In this document: piece after piece, positions 42,694 to 53,640 of the stretch
How the letters are laid out: each line of letters begins with the position of its first letter
Position numbering within the stretch: the stretch's first letter is position 1
Notes under the pieces: generated by a model
Told to the model about the DNA's origin: nothing
The model's database searches: none
The model's input: only the letters and a program-made list of their open reading frames with translations
Source of the DNA: Hysterangium stoloniferum
Lineage: Eukaryota; Basidiomycota; Agaricomycetes; Hysterangiales; Hysterangiaceae
NCBI GenBank assembly: GCA_015178975.1
Contig: WHVD01000004.1
Span: 1,912,921 to 1,976,920, forward strand
DNA: 64,000 nt
Direction of reading: 5' to 3'
Made by a program: the position numbers and the translations under genes

Positions 42694-43699
42694 AAAAGTC
42701 ACACAGTCACTGTGCGACTTTTTGTGACACTGCGACTTTTTGTGACACTGTGTGACTTTGTGTGACACTGCGCGACTTTTTGCAACACTCTGCAACTTTG
42801 TGAGACACTGCAACTTTTTGCGACTTTGCGACTTTTTGTGACACTGTGTTACTACTTGTGACTTTTTGTGACACTGTGCAACTTTTGGCAACACTGTGGC
42901 TTTTTGTGACACTGTGACTTTTTGCGACACTGCAACTTTTTGTGACACTGTGTGACTTTGTGTGACACTTTGCAACTTCTTGTGACAATCCTCCCAAACA
43001 ATTGTGAATTGCACTAAATTGCACTGTATCCTTTTGAATATTTGCAAATTGTGCTGAATCAGGAAAAATCATTTCAGAGTTTCTCACCTTGAAAAACCTT
43101 TAAGAAACTCATGGGAAATTGTCAATTTCTTCATGATTTCACAAACACATTTTTTGAATTTCCATAGTGTTTATGACCAAGGAAAATTTTGTTGAAATAT
43201 ATAATTATTCAATGATTTTCCATATAATTAAATTGTAAATTTCATTATGGTTTTCTCTTGACAAAACATTAAGAAAACTTCATCTTTGCAAAAGATTTTT
43301 TCAGGCAGAAAATCATAGTTTTCACTCAATTCCCTGAGGGGCAAAATTGAGTAGAAATATGTGGTTTTCAATTGATTTCTCTAGGCACATTATTACAGTT
43401 TTCATAGGATTTTGTTGGGTGGAAAAACCCTAACAAAATACAGGGTTTTTTAAGAGTTTTCTTATTCAGAAAATCCATACAAAATAGGCTATTTCCAACA
43501 ATGTTTCCTTAGAATTTCCTGATGCAAATTTTTAGGATTTTCAAACACTATTTTTGGCCTCAGAAAAACCTACTAAAACTCAAAAATTTCAAACAGTTTT
43601 TCAGTTCAAAAAATGCTTAGAAAATTTGGCCAAATAGCAAGATTTTCTGAAGGTTTCCCAACTCCAAAAATCTTGGGATGCCTCCAGTGACCACCACCT

Positions 43700-44107
43700 T
43701 TGTATGGTGCCAAAGCCAATGCCATGCAAACCCAACCCCAGTGTTTCTGGAACATCTATCAGCCCCCTCTTACCACTGCCCAACTTCTTGAGCAGTGGGA
43801 GAAACAGAAGAAGCTGAAGGAAGAGGCCAAGAAGAAGGTGTGCAATGATGATGAGGTGATGGAGGGGGAGTATCAGGTGGCTTTGGCTGCAGAGAAGGCA
43901 GAAGAGGAGCATCAGAAGAAGGAGCAGGAGGACAAGGTGAAAGCTGCCCATGTCACAGTGGAGCATACCTGGGTAGCTGGGGGATCTGCAGGTAAGGTTC
44001 ATTCAGTTGTTATTATTTGTTGAATCCTTACTGACTTGTTTCCTAAGTGCAAAGCAGCAGGCACTGAGTCAGAGTCTGAGGGTGAGTCTGAGGCTCCCCA
44101 GAACAAA
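43700..44107 (+). pseudogene. Accessory coiled-coil frame, spliced, C-terminal acidic tail
   Basis: Exon-like frame up to 43991 encodes LLEQWEKQKKLKEEAKKK, then AAEKAEEEHQKKEQEDKVKAA, a strongly charged coiled coil. A GTAAGG donor at 43992 and an acceptor at 44054 join in frame to AAGTESESEGESEAPQNK, followed by another GTAAGT donor at 44108. The start is not evident: the frame opens without an ATG. Charge pattern and exon layout resemble the antisense frames at 12612-13463 and 48721-50000. Possibly a retroelement-associated gene family; function unknown. Confidence 0.45.
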
Positions 44108-44497
44108 GTAAGTAACAAGAGTTCCACAGTGCAGTTGGTACTGATATGTATATAGATATAGAGAGGAAAATTGCCACCTGTGCACCTGGATGTTAAGAAT
44201 GACCTGTGGTGTTCTGGTTGTTGAGACTGGAGGCAGACTGTTACTGGAAGGCTGGTTGAGGTCTGGAGTGTTATCCATGCACCCACCTGAAAGTAAAGTG
44301 CTCTCTGGTGCAGGATGCCATGGGGTCCAGGAGCTGGGTGTTATATTTAGTGACTCAGCACAGTAGCTATAAGTTGTGTACCATTGTGGGTCCATAGTGT
44401 GTGCTGGTGAATCTACATTTCACTTATTCATGTCTGTGTCCATGTCTGAGCTCCTGCACTTCTAGTATTTTGCCCACCTCCCTTCTTCATTATAATA
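44108..44497. other. Leader or LTR region of the copia remnant
   Basis: Ends in ATAATA directly before a copia primer site. A matching TGTTAT at about 44339 would make a 160-bp LTR, but there is no second copy to confirm it. Confidence 0.35.
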
Positions 44498-44509
44498 GGT
44501 TATGGGCCC
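44498..44509 (+). promoter_or_regulatory. Copia primer binding site, initiator-Met half-tRNA
   Basis: GGTTATGGGCCC, identical to the first 12 bases of the primer site of the Gag-only element at 7135-7147, about 100 bases before a copia gag. Confidence 0.75.
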
Positions 44510-44606
44510 AGCTCTTACTAAATAACACCAAATGTACCACCAAGCTTCTTCTTGTTAGCCCTATCACTTCACCATCACCCCACAGCATCACTCTACCAGC
44601 ATCATC

Positions 44607-45583
44607 ATGTCTTTTCCCAACTTCCTCACTCCTATCATAGCCAAAGTTCCTCTCCTCACAGAAGACAACTATTCCAAATGGAAAGATGCAATGTCTATTG
44701 TCTTTTTAGGTGCTGGCGCTTTTTGGATTACAGATGATGATGATGCTGTTGCTTCCACATCCCCTACTGCTTCTGTGCAAACAGATAAGGAAATGACAAC
44801 CATCATCTGGTTGACTATTAGTGATGAGTTGCAGTACTTGGTCATAGGGAAGACTTCAGGTTAGCTGCTTGGAAAGCAGTAAGGGAATGCTTTCAGAGGT
44901 CTACAATAACAATGTCATTTCAAATGTCATAAGGATTTCTATCATATTGAGTATGATCCTTCTAACTACATTGAGATTTACATTCATGCTATTGAAAATG
45001 CTTGCCAGAACCTCATATCTTTAGATTGTGCCATCAATGATTGTCAAACATTGGATATCCTCCTCATGAACCTTCACCCTTCCTACCACACCATTTGTAC
45101 TTCCATTCTCACTGCCAAATCTGAATCCTCTCTTCTGATATCAAAGGGATTCTCATTGGTTCAGCTTCCTCTGCCATTGCCATCAAATCTGAGCCAATCA
45201 ATGTTGCATATGCAGCTGGTCCAAAGCATGGGAATGTTCAGAAACAACTCAGTCTTCTAGGTCAGGCACTACTCCACCACCTATTTTAGAAGATGACAAA
45301 GGCTTTCATTGGTGTGATCCTACCAATAAAGGTCACTGTCACTGTTATGGTCATCCAGGTCATATTGCTGCATTTTGTGTCTATGACATGCCCCAAGAAG
45401 TCAGGGAATGGGTCATAACTGGTCCTCCAATGCTACCATATTTTTCCTCCTCCTCCTCTACCAACACTGCTAATCAAACAGAACAAGTTTTATCTTCCAC
45501 CATTGTTAATGAATATTCATACAGGTCTTCATCACCCTCATCACCTTCTTCCAGTCCCCCCAGATTTATTCTTAGGACTTGAT
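44607..45583 (+). pseudogene. Copia Gag remnant
   Basis: Opens MSFPNFLTPIIAKVPLLTED, then NYSKWKDAMSIVFLGAGAFW, the usual copia Gag start. Runs to a stop near 44862, continues in shifted frames through NLHPSYHTICTSIL, then a zinc knuckle (CHCYGHPGHIAAFC) near 45350, and closes with a serine-rich tail and ILRT, the same ending as the Gag-only element. No protease or integrase follows, so it may be a second, larger TR-GAG-type lineage. At least three frame breaks. A Tc1 element is inserted 35 bases after the stop. Confidence 0.8.
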
Positions 45584-45617
45584 TATTTTGTCTGGTGGGA
45601 GTTATGTATGTTGAATA

Positions 45618-47204
45618 CAGTGACTCAAAAAACCCTTTGCATGTTTCACCCTTCAGACTTATATCCCTGATAGCTCAAAGAATAAAAATGCAAAACTATC
45701 AAGAATATTTGTGAATATGCACTATCATATCTAGATTATGGAGGCATGATGCCATTACATGAGCTCCAAATATGGAAATATTAAAAATATTTATATACAA
45801 GAGACTCATGCAAAGGGCTTTTTGCTGGCAACTTTGATGACTATAATGCTTACAGTCATGTGACCTTGTTGATTGTTTACCTCCAATTGGGTCATATTAA
45901 CAAAATCATGTGATGTCACATGACCATGTTGTACTGGAGTATAAATATATGGTCTTTAGCAACCAGCAATGCTCCAATTCCCAAAATGCACACTTTGTCT
46001 CTTGCCAGCCAGAATCATATCCTCTCATTGCTTGATGTTGGCCATTCAGCTAGCCACATTGCAGCTTTTACTGGTCATAGCATTTTCACAGTCTCTAAGC
46101 TTCACTCTAAGCATTGTTCTCATCTCTCTAAGTCCATTGGTGGTCATCCCTCAAAGCTTTCCCCTACCAACATTCACTATGCACAGCACCTCATCAGCTC
46201 TGGGAAGGCTGACACTGCTGTTGATGTGGTGAAAGCTCTTAGGAGTGTCACCAACCAGTTCATCTGCACCCAAACTGTGTACAATAGTCTTAATATGGTT
46301 GGGAATGCCTCAATAACCCTTCTAATGTTTGGTACTTCAGATTTACATCCCTGATAACTCAGAGAATAAAAATGCAAAAATATCAAAGATATTTGTGAAT
46401 ATGCTCTATTATATCTATATTATGGAAATACAGTGCCATTACATAAACTCCAAATATGGAAATACTACAAATATTTATATATAGGAGACTTATTGGAAGG
46501 GATTTTTGGTGAGGTTTGGAGAAGGATTTGTGATGTTATGGGCTACATGCTGTGGGAAGGACCTGGGTATTCTTTCAAGATAGATGAGAGGATGGATGGG
46601 GACCTTTATCTTAAGATTATAGAGAAGGACCTTCAAGCCAGCTTCAGCTATTATAGAAAATATGTGGGTGATGTCATCTTTCAGCAAGATCATGACCTTG
46701 AACATACCTGCAAGAATGCCCAGACTTGGTTTCAAGATAATGATTTCAATGTTCTCCCATGGCCAGCACAGTCTCCAGACCTCAACCCCATTGAACACTT
46801 GTGGGACTATGAAAAGAGGAGGCTAAGGGATACTGGTGTTGTGGGAGAGGGTGGAGGAGGAGTGAAACAAGATTGATGCAGAGGTGTGTCAGAATTTGAT
46901 TGAGAGTATGCCTAGGAGGGTTGTAGCTGTGTTGAAGGCAAAGGGTGGCTATACTAAGTACTAAATATAAGTAGTTTTGTGGGTCAGAGTGGTCAGCAAA
47001 AAAACCCTTCACATGAGTCTCTTGTATATAAATATTTGTAATATTTCCATATTTGGAGTTTATGTAATGGCATCATAATTCCATATTCTAGATATGATAG
47101 AACATATTCACAAATATTTTTGATACTTTTGCATTTTTATTCTTTGAGTTATCAGGGTTATAAGTCTGAAGGGTGAAACATGCGAAGGGTTTTTTGAGTC
47201 ACTG
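45618..47204 (+). mobile_element. Tc1-2 family transposon, copy B
   Basis: 1587 bp, CAGTGACTCAAAAAACCC...GGGTTTTTTGAGTCACTG, with TA at 45616-45617 and 47205-47206. Terminal repeats of about 210 bp, and a third unit of the same type sits inside the transposase (about 46303-46500). Confidence 0.92.
45987..46960 (+). pseudogene. Tc1-2 transposase with the middle replaced
   Basis: N-terminal helix-turn-helix part is open (MHTLSLASQNHILSLLDVG to TVYNSLNMVG, about 46300). Then comes a terminal-repeat-like block of about 200 bases. Transposase resumes near 46505 with FGEGFVMLW and, one frame over, YMLWEGPGYSFKIDER. The second aspartate (VIFQQDHDLEH near 46680) and the catalytic glutamate (SPDLNPIEHLW near 46790) are in one frame. 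The end (SMPRRVVAVLKAKGGYTKY) is in another. About 75-100 codons that should hold the first catalytic aspartate (WSDE) are missing, so the enzyme is dead. Confidence 0.86.
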
Positions 47205-47589
47205 TATATTGATTTTGGATTATAATTTTTACTTTCAGACACTGCCTTTTGTAGTACTATACAGTTGCTTAGTAATATTAATGCTTTTTGTTTGCATCCA
47301 CTGTGTCTTGACATACTTCACACACCCCAAACTCTAACAGGTTATTTGCCCCCCAGACTTATTGTTCAGATTTGTCACCATGCAGATTCATTTCTTCAAG
47401 TGGTTACTTGTTGTATTTTTTTTTAGGCAGCCATATTAAAGGGCTTAGAAGTCGCAGCACTCACACTTTCCATTTCTTCATTTTTTCACTATTCTAAATT
47501 GGCATCACACTTATTTAAAATGGGGGATGAGAATCACTTCCAAAAACTAGGGGAGGAGAACTATGTATCTATAGTACATGGTGTATTTA
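47205..47589. other. LTR/leader-like spacer before a copia gag remnant
   Basis: AT-rich, with a pyrimidine tract (TTTTTTTTTAGGCAGCC near 47415). No frame. Probably the end of a copia element's LTR plus leader, but boundaries not seen. Confidence 0.35.
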
Positions 47590-48360
47590 TATGAAAGGAT
47601 ATCTCATTCACAAGGATGTCTGGGACCTCAATGACAGTTTGGAAACCCAACTGCCAGGTTCACCCTCTTCAAAACCAGTCCTTGTGTTTATTAAAAAACA
47701 ACAACTTGCATAATCAGAACTGACTCTTGCTGTTGAACTGGAACAAATCCCTCACATCCATGAAAGTAACCCAGTTATCTCTTGGGAAAATTTGCATCAG
47801 GTCCATGTTGCCCATGGATTTGCATCTTGCCTGGCCCTTTTGCCACTTCATTACCATGAAAAAGAATAGTCAAAAAGTATGCAATGTTAGATTGCTGTAG
47901 TCAAGCATGACACAGTGTCTCAACCATGGAACTACCCCTCCAACCACTGACATAGATCTCACTCTTCATCACTGGTTGAAAACATGTGAAGATGAAGAAG
48001 CCATTTTGGTGCTTACAAATGGTCTGGATGAGTCATAGACAAATTTGTCATCAGCTTAGATTCTGTCCTACAGGAACAACTCACACTTGATTATGTTATT
48101 AGTCATTTACTCAATGAGGAACTGTGTCAGGTTGGTCCTCACATTCCATCCCTTCCAGATAAATATTTCAACACACAGGCTTTCATCACTCCTCATGGCT
48201 GTATAGTTAAGTGCCCACCAAACATTTCATGTTTCAATTGTGGTGGACATGGACACTATGAAATCAATTGTCCTATTCCTAAGGACTCTACCAAGGCCAA
48301 CATTGTGGACTCCAATGATATTATTGAATCTGGCATAGCTGCCAATCAATATTATTGTCC
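47590..48360 (+). pseudogene. Copia Gag remnant with zinc knuckle
   Basis: Translated in pieces it gives gag-like sequence (VWDLNDSLETQLPG-like start, LHHWLKTCEDEEAILVL, FVISLDSVLQEQLTL) and ends with a perfect C-x2-C-x4-H-x4-C knuckle, CFNCGGHGHYEINC, near 48235. Several stops. Cut at 48368 by LTR-F. The mirrored copy is at 61247-62015. Confidence 0.68.
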
Positions 48361-48367
48361 ATATTTG

Positions 48368-48712
48368 TGTTAAGTGCAGGGCTCATGGGTGGGTCTCCAG
48401 GGAAACCTGCAGAAGTTCTGGGAAGGATGCAGCTTCAGCTCATGTGCTGCACCTTCACAGATCATGTTGTCCAATTTGAAACAGGAGCAGATGGGAAACC
48501 CATGGCTTCCAAGGATACACAAAGTGCAAGAGACAAGTACAAACTAAGTTGATTTTCTGATCAGATTGTATGTACAAATAACTACTGGACATATACATAC
48601 AGTATAGACCAGTAGATTATTGGACTACTAACTTAGACATACAATAAGACAATAAACCAGATGTCAAACAAATAGGGAAACACAGTGGTAAACTAAACAA
48701 AGACAGATTGAG
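48368..48712 (-). repeat. LTR-F (right end uncertain)
   Basis: TGTTAAGTGCAGGGC start. Contains the shared CAGCTTCAGCTCATGTGCTGC block, and GATTTTCTGATCAGATTG with a TATA-like sequence beyond, all in the order of LTR-A and LTR-C but diverged. The far end is not marked by a clear CA, so the right limit is approximate. Mirror at about 60895-61239. Confidence 0.6.
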
Positions 48713-48720
48713 AACAAGGG

Positions 48721-50000
48721 GGTCTGGAATGTCTGGGAAGGGTCTGGTGCATCATTTGTACAATACAGAGCAGCTGAAGCAAAGAGAGTGGAATTGGAAG
48801 ATGAGCATAATGAGGTGTGGCTGGCACGAGAACAATTGGAGCAAGACCGAGATCAGGTTTGCCATATTCTTCCAATTAGGCATGTAAGGTGACCCACAAA
48901 GCTTTTCAGCTGCCCAAAGATGTCAACTTGGAATGTGAACATGTAAAGAGACTAACTCAAAGTCTCCAAGAATGTGGGGTGAAGCTAAAACAAGAATGAC
49001 AATACACTTTAGGTGTTGTGGCATGCCTAAAGGAAATACTTCACATGCAAGATGGTGATGATATGTTAAGGATGTGTACACAGAGGGTTTCTGGAGAAAC
49101 CTGCAGGAAATCCAGTAGGACCTGGCTTCAGCTTATAGGCTGTGCCCTCGTGAGATTGTCTTGTCCAATTTCAAAAGGGTGGATGGGAATCCTGGGGAGT
49201 CTGGGTGGAGTTCACGGGTTGAGGGGTTGTGGGTCGAGAGGTCAAGGTTGGGGAGTCGAGATAGATAAGTCAGAGGTTGAGCGATAGATGCGTCGGAGCC
49301 CATGGGCTCTGACTAGTGAGAGCAGTGTAATTCAAAGAGGAGTTTAGAGCAGAAAATGTACTAGATTACTGGGGAGAATCTAAGCTGATTTTCTGACTGG
49401 ATTGTATGTACAACATCTGCCAGACTATATAGACTGTGGAATGAATACCATACCAAATCCAGTAATAATGAAAACAGAACTAGCAAACATAAAATGAGAT
49501 AAGTAAACACCAAACTTGGCATTAGGAACAGAACAGAACAGAGTGGAGTCTAAATAATGACAGGTCATAAAACCATAACAGGAATGGAGCAGGAGTGGAG
49601 TCCGAATTGTGACAGGTCATTGACTATAATGGGAACAGGCTCAGTTAGAGGGATGACGGGTTTTCTGAGCGGGGTCCGGTGACTGATGCATGGGACAGAG
49701 TTGACATAGACAGGGACGGAGTCTGGCAGGTATTCTGGTGACTGATACATGAAGTAATGAAGTCGAGTGTGGACAGGTCTGATGTACGGATTCTGGCAGG
49801 AATTCTGATAAACTGACAATTGGTGCGTATAGGGTGCAGGTGCATATACTGTAAGTTAGTGTCCAGAGTCTGGTGGGAATTCCGGTCGTAACATGATACC
49901 AAACACCCCAATGAATCCTAGAATGTAAGCATGAAGCAGATGACCTAAGGGCTCAAATGAACAACATGACATGTGAACATCACTGATGCTGGGAAGATGG
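48721..50000 (+). pseudogene. Accessory coiled-coil frame beside LTR-F, split by LTR-A11
   Basis: Bases 48722-48895 are open and encode YRAAEAKRVELEDEH and AREQLEQDRDQ. After a frame change come LPKDVNLECEHVKRLTQSLQ and, after the LTR insertion, ECKHEADDLRAQMNNMTCEH (about 49920-49970). Heptad-like leucine, glutamate and glutamine spacing suggests a coiled coil. As in gypsy-2, the frame runs opposite to the adjacent LTR. Stops between blocks may be introns or damage. Mirror at 59607-60890. Confidence 0.45.
49064..49893 (-). repeat. Solo LTR-A, copy A11 (830 bp)
   Basis: TGTTAAGGATGTG...GTCGTAACA flanked by TGATA at 49059-49063 and 49894-49898. Its mirror A13 (59714-60543) has the same length, so it was present before the inverted duplication. 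Confidence 0.93.
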
Positions 50001-50205
50001 AATTATGTGGAAGATATGGTACAGCAAAAGGCTGAAGCCAATGTAACACATAACCCATACATATTTTTGGCTGTTATAACCCATACATGTACTTACTATA
50101 GATAATGTAAGTGAACTGGTAAATTAGGAAATCATATTACATAATCCGTGGTTCACCTTGAAATGGTAAATGACAATGCAAACCATCAACTTCTATTATG
50201 AAACC
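50001..50205. other. Spacer before the gypsy-1 3' LTR
   Basis: No frame recognised. It may be the continuation of the coiled-coil gene region. Confidence 0.35.
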
Positions 50206-50661
50206 TGTTAGGGCAACACTAACAAGGCTACCAAAACACAAAAAGAAACAAGAGAGAGGGCAAGATAAGGAGTAGGAGAATGGAAGTTCTAATGACTTGA
50301 GAATATCACACTTGTATTTAGTGGAAATCCTAAGAGATTGAAACTAGGGTCTAACTATGTACATGTTAGAGTATTTATACTAAAGGAAAAATTAAATAAA
50401 GTTATTATTGAAGGTTCAAACCTTAGAAGAAAATTAAAATAAGGTTAAGTTTTACATTTGACATGTGTATGTCATGTGTATGTCATGTGTATGTCATGTA
50501 TGTCACATGATTGTTATTGTGTGGCTGCAAATGGCCTTTCGAGCCATTTTGCATTTGCATGATGTCACATGAGGTCACACATGCACACTGTGACAAGTGA
50601 CACATGACTCATGACAAACAAATAAAAAACTAAAATAAAATAAAATATATGAGCTCTGACA
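50206..50661 (-). repeat. 3' LTR-B of gypsy-1 (456 bp)
   Basis: TGTTAGGGCAAC...GAGCTCTGACA on the plus strand. Identical in length to 58946-59401. Contains TTTTA tandem units after the TGTCAGAGCTCATATA start. Confidence 0.92.
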
Positions 50662-50679
50662 TCACTCCCTCCTTAAGGC

Positions 50680-52250
50680 ACATTGCCCTCAATGTGCTTG
50701 CCAGAGGTCCAGGTAGTTCCAGATAGGAGAATAGTCTCTGTAAGGTTTATGTAAGGTCTGAAGGAGAGTCTGGTGAATGTCAAGGCAGAGATCATTCTGG
50801 GTACAAAGGGATGTTGGTTATGGAAGTTATCTACTAATTTTTTAGAACCTTTGAGATTATCAGCAGGTTCCATGTACTTTCTTCTTGAGGGTATCCCTTC
50901 CATTTTATCAAATATTGTAAATTTCCCCTTATCAATCTACTGTCCTTGATATATTCAACCTCCCATTCAGGGTTTGCTCCTTTAATAGCTGGAGGGGGCC
51001 TAACTGGTGCCTATCTCCCTTCAATGGTATCCTCAAGAAAAGGTCTAAGTTTGGCTACATTGAAGACTGGGTGGATTTTCATAGAGGGTGGTAATTTAAT
51101 TCATAGGCATTGGGACCAACCACTTTAGTGATTTCAAAGGGTCCATATCTTTTGTCCTCCAACTTTCTGGATGGCCTATCTGTTTGAATGTCCCTGCCTT
51201 CTAGCCACACTTTGTCTCCTACCCTGTAAGTGTCTGCATCTCTTCTAGATTGGTCATAGTATCTGGCCATGTCATCAGCAGCTCTGTAGAGTGCAGCTTC
51301 TGCTTCTTTCCTTGCTTCCTGCATGTCATTGACAAACTGCTCTACAGACTTTATTTTGCTGCTTCTGAAAGGCTCAGTTCCTAATCTAGGATGTTTGCCA
51401 CTATTCAGGATAAATGGTGTCTGCCTGGTGGATGCTTGAATCCTGTTATTATGACAGAATATTGCCAGAGACAACCATTCTGCCCAATTATCCTGCCTAT
51501 GGTTGACAAAGAGCCTGAGATATTGTTCTACCTCTTGATTTACTCTTTCAGTCTGACCATCTGTTTGAGGGTGGTAGGCTGTGGAGGCTGCCACTTTGAT
51601 CCCTAAGATAGAATTCAGCTCTTGTGTGAATTTTGAGACAAACTGGGGTCCTCTATCACTAATTATCTGTAAGGGGAGACCATGGAGCTTCCATACATTA
51701 TCTCTATAAATCCTGGCCATCCCTTCTGAAGTGATTTGGTCTGTAGTGGGTAGCACATGAATCATTTTGCTAAGTCTGTCCACTACTACATAATGGCATT
51801 GTATCCTTGGCTTTCTGGAATGATTTCCCAAATATCTTTAGGGATCTGGTATGGTACAAGCCTTCCTATAGGGCTGGCAGGATATGTCTTGGTCCTGTTG
51901 CATCTATCACACCCTTTGGTATATGATGCAATATACATACCTGGACATTCCTAGCCACCAATAGTTCCTTGATACCAACTCTAAGGTTTTCCACCTGCCT
52001 GGATGGCCACTGGTATAGGCATCATGATGGAGTTCAATAATTTGCCTTATGAGCTCTATGTATATCTCTTGGCACATAGACCTTCCCTCTAAAGAGAATA
52101 TGACCCTGTTCCTCTTCCCATTCATTCCCTTCAACCCTCTTATTTCCTGACTTCTTTAATTCCTCCACTACTTTAACCGCAACCTCTTCCATATCTTTTC
52201 CTTGTCTGATCTTCTTAAGAAAATCTGTCTCTTGGCCTATCAAGACAGCA
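50680..52250 (-). pseudogene. Gypsy-1 integrase with chromodomain
   Basis: From about 52243 come the tail of the linker, the HH part of the zinc domain (LIRQIIELHHDAYTSGHPG), then CDRCNRTKTYP in another frame. The core (51831-51079, 250 residues open) has VVVDRLSKMIHV, LQIISDRGPQFVSKF and DGQTERVNQEVEQYL, so the whole D-D-E triad is intact. The C-terminal barrel follows (VGDKVWLEGRDIQTDRPSRK to GPFEITKVVG). A chromodomain with EWEVEYIKDSRL and LIKWKGYPQEEST ends in a one-base deletion at the following tryptophan. It would place new copies in heterochromatin. Confidence 0.88.
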
Positions 52251-52348
52251 TGACCCTGCTTAAGAGCCTGTATTTTGAAGTAGGATGGTTTGAGAAGGAC
52301 AATATTTTCATTATCCCCATCTCCCTTCCCATGATCTGGTCTTCTGGA

Positions 52349-53640
52349 TCAGGCATCTGGTTTCAAGGATCTTGTTCCAGGTCTATGATGTAGGGAAAAG
52401 TAAAACCTGGACAAAAACAAGGACCACCTAGCCACCTGCCTCCTATTAAGTCTTTTGGCAGACATAAAATATTCTAGGTTTTTGTGGTCTGTCCAGATCT
52501 GAAAAGAGTGACTGCTTCCTTCTAGATAATGCCTCCGCTCATCCAAAGCTCTAATAATAGCCAGCATTTCTTTATCATGGATTTCATAATTCCTTTCTAC
52601 TTGACTCAGAATTTTGGAGAGGAAAGCCACAGGGTGCCACTTTTCATCTGACCCTTCCTGAGACAAAACAGCACCAGTTGCAAAGTCAGAGCTATCTGCT
52701 TCTAGTCTGTAAGGTTTGTTATCATCGGGGAAGATAAGAATTGGGGATGAAGTGACTTTGTATTTCAAAGCTTGGAAAGCAGTTTTCTCTTCCAAAGTCC
52801 ATTTCCAGGGTCTGTCCTTGTTAAGTTATGAAGGGGTCTGGCAAGGCTTGCACAGTCCTGGATAGACATTGTATAAAAGTTGACAAAGCCAAGGAAAGAC
52901 TGTGTCTCTTTTCAGTAGTAGGTTCAGGCCATTTGGAAACACCTTCTATCTTTACTAGATCCATGGAGATGCAGCCATGTGAAATGATCAGTCCAAGATA
53001 TTCAATCTTTTCCTTTTCAAATTCACATTTTCCTGCCTTTAAGTATAACTTATTTTTCTCCAAAATCTACAGAACACTTTTGACTGCTTCCCTGTGTTTT
53101 TCAAGGTCTCTGTGAAGATAAGGATATCATCCATGTAGACAATGACAACCTGTCCATCAATCAGTTCTATGAACAGATCATTCATCATGGTCTGAAAGGT
53201 AGCAGGACTGTTGGTGAGACCAAAGAACATGACCAGTGGTTCAAATAGTCCTCTATTGGTCCTAAATGCTGCCTTCCATTCATCTCCCTTCTTTATCCTG
53301 ACATTGTTATAACCCTATCTGACATCCAGTTTGGTGAAGTATTTGGCTTTCTTCAACTTGCTGATACTGTCAGATATAAGTAGTAGGGGATAGGAATACT
53401 TGATTTTTATGTCATTTAGTTTCCTATAATCCTGAACCAGCCTCAGGGATCCATCTTTCTTTTTGACAAAAAACACTGGAGATGCCATGGGGGATTTTGA
53501 TGGTTGGATCCTGCCACTTTTGAGGTTCACCTCTAGAAAATCATCTAACTCCTTTTGTTCATTTGGTGCTAAAGGGTAAATCTTGGTTCTGAAAGGTTCT
53601 GACCCAGGTTTTAGTTCAATGGCATGATCCCAGGATTTCC
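52349..53640 (-). pseudogene. Gypsy-1 reverse transcriptase and RNase H
   Basis: Reverse transcriptase: [20 protein letters not shown] and [10 protein letters not shown] (53530-53315) end in TAG right after FTKLDVR, where a tryptophan is expected. Then come [19 protein letters not shown] and the intact active site [11 protein letters not shown] (53230-53039). The connection region (53063-52821) has a frameshift. RNase H (52795-52349) is open, with [34 protein letters not shown] and [12 protein letters not shown], and stops at KPDA. The palindrome breakpoint falls at 52750, just inside this domain. Confidence 0.88.

Larger units (their letters stand above)
41152..43602. mobile_element. Foldback palindrome with arms of about 0.74-0.8 kb
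   Basis: GAAAAACTG at 41152-41160 mirrors CAGTTTTTC at 43594-43602, and nearly every line between pairs inward to about 41887 and 42694. The inner ends consist of tandem GTCACAAAAAGTTGCAAAGT-type units, continuing on both arms. Solo LTR-A10 sits near the centre. No coding capacity and no clear target duplication at the outer ends (left flank is LTR-E). Similar to foldback transposons with long inverted repeats and repetitive inner arms. Confidence 0.85.
45615..52750 (+). repeat. Left arm of the giant inverted duplication
   Basis: Reverse complement of 56469-64000 apart from the LTR-D insertion there and a small number of mostly single-base indels. The inner breakpoint lies in the RNase H region of gypsy-1, at a TCATCCCC junction. 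The outer end coincides with the window end, so the true arm may be longer. Contains Tc1-2 copy B, a copia gag remnant, LTR-F, a coiled-coil frame with LTR-A11, and the 3' third of gypsy-1. Confidence 0.95.
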
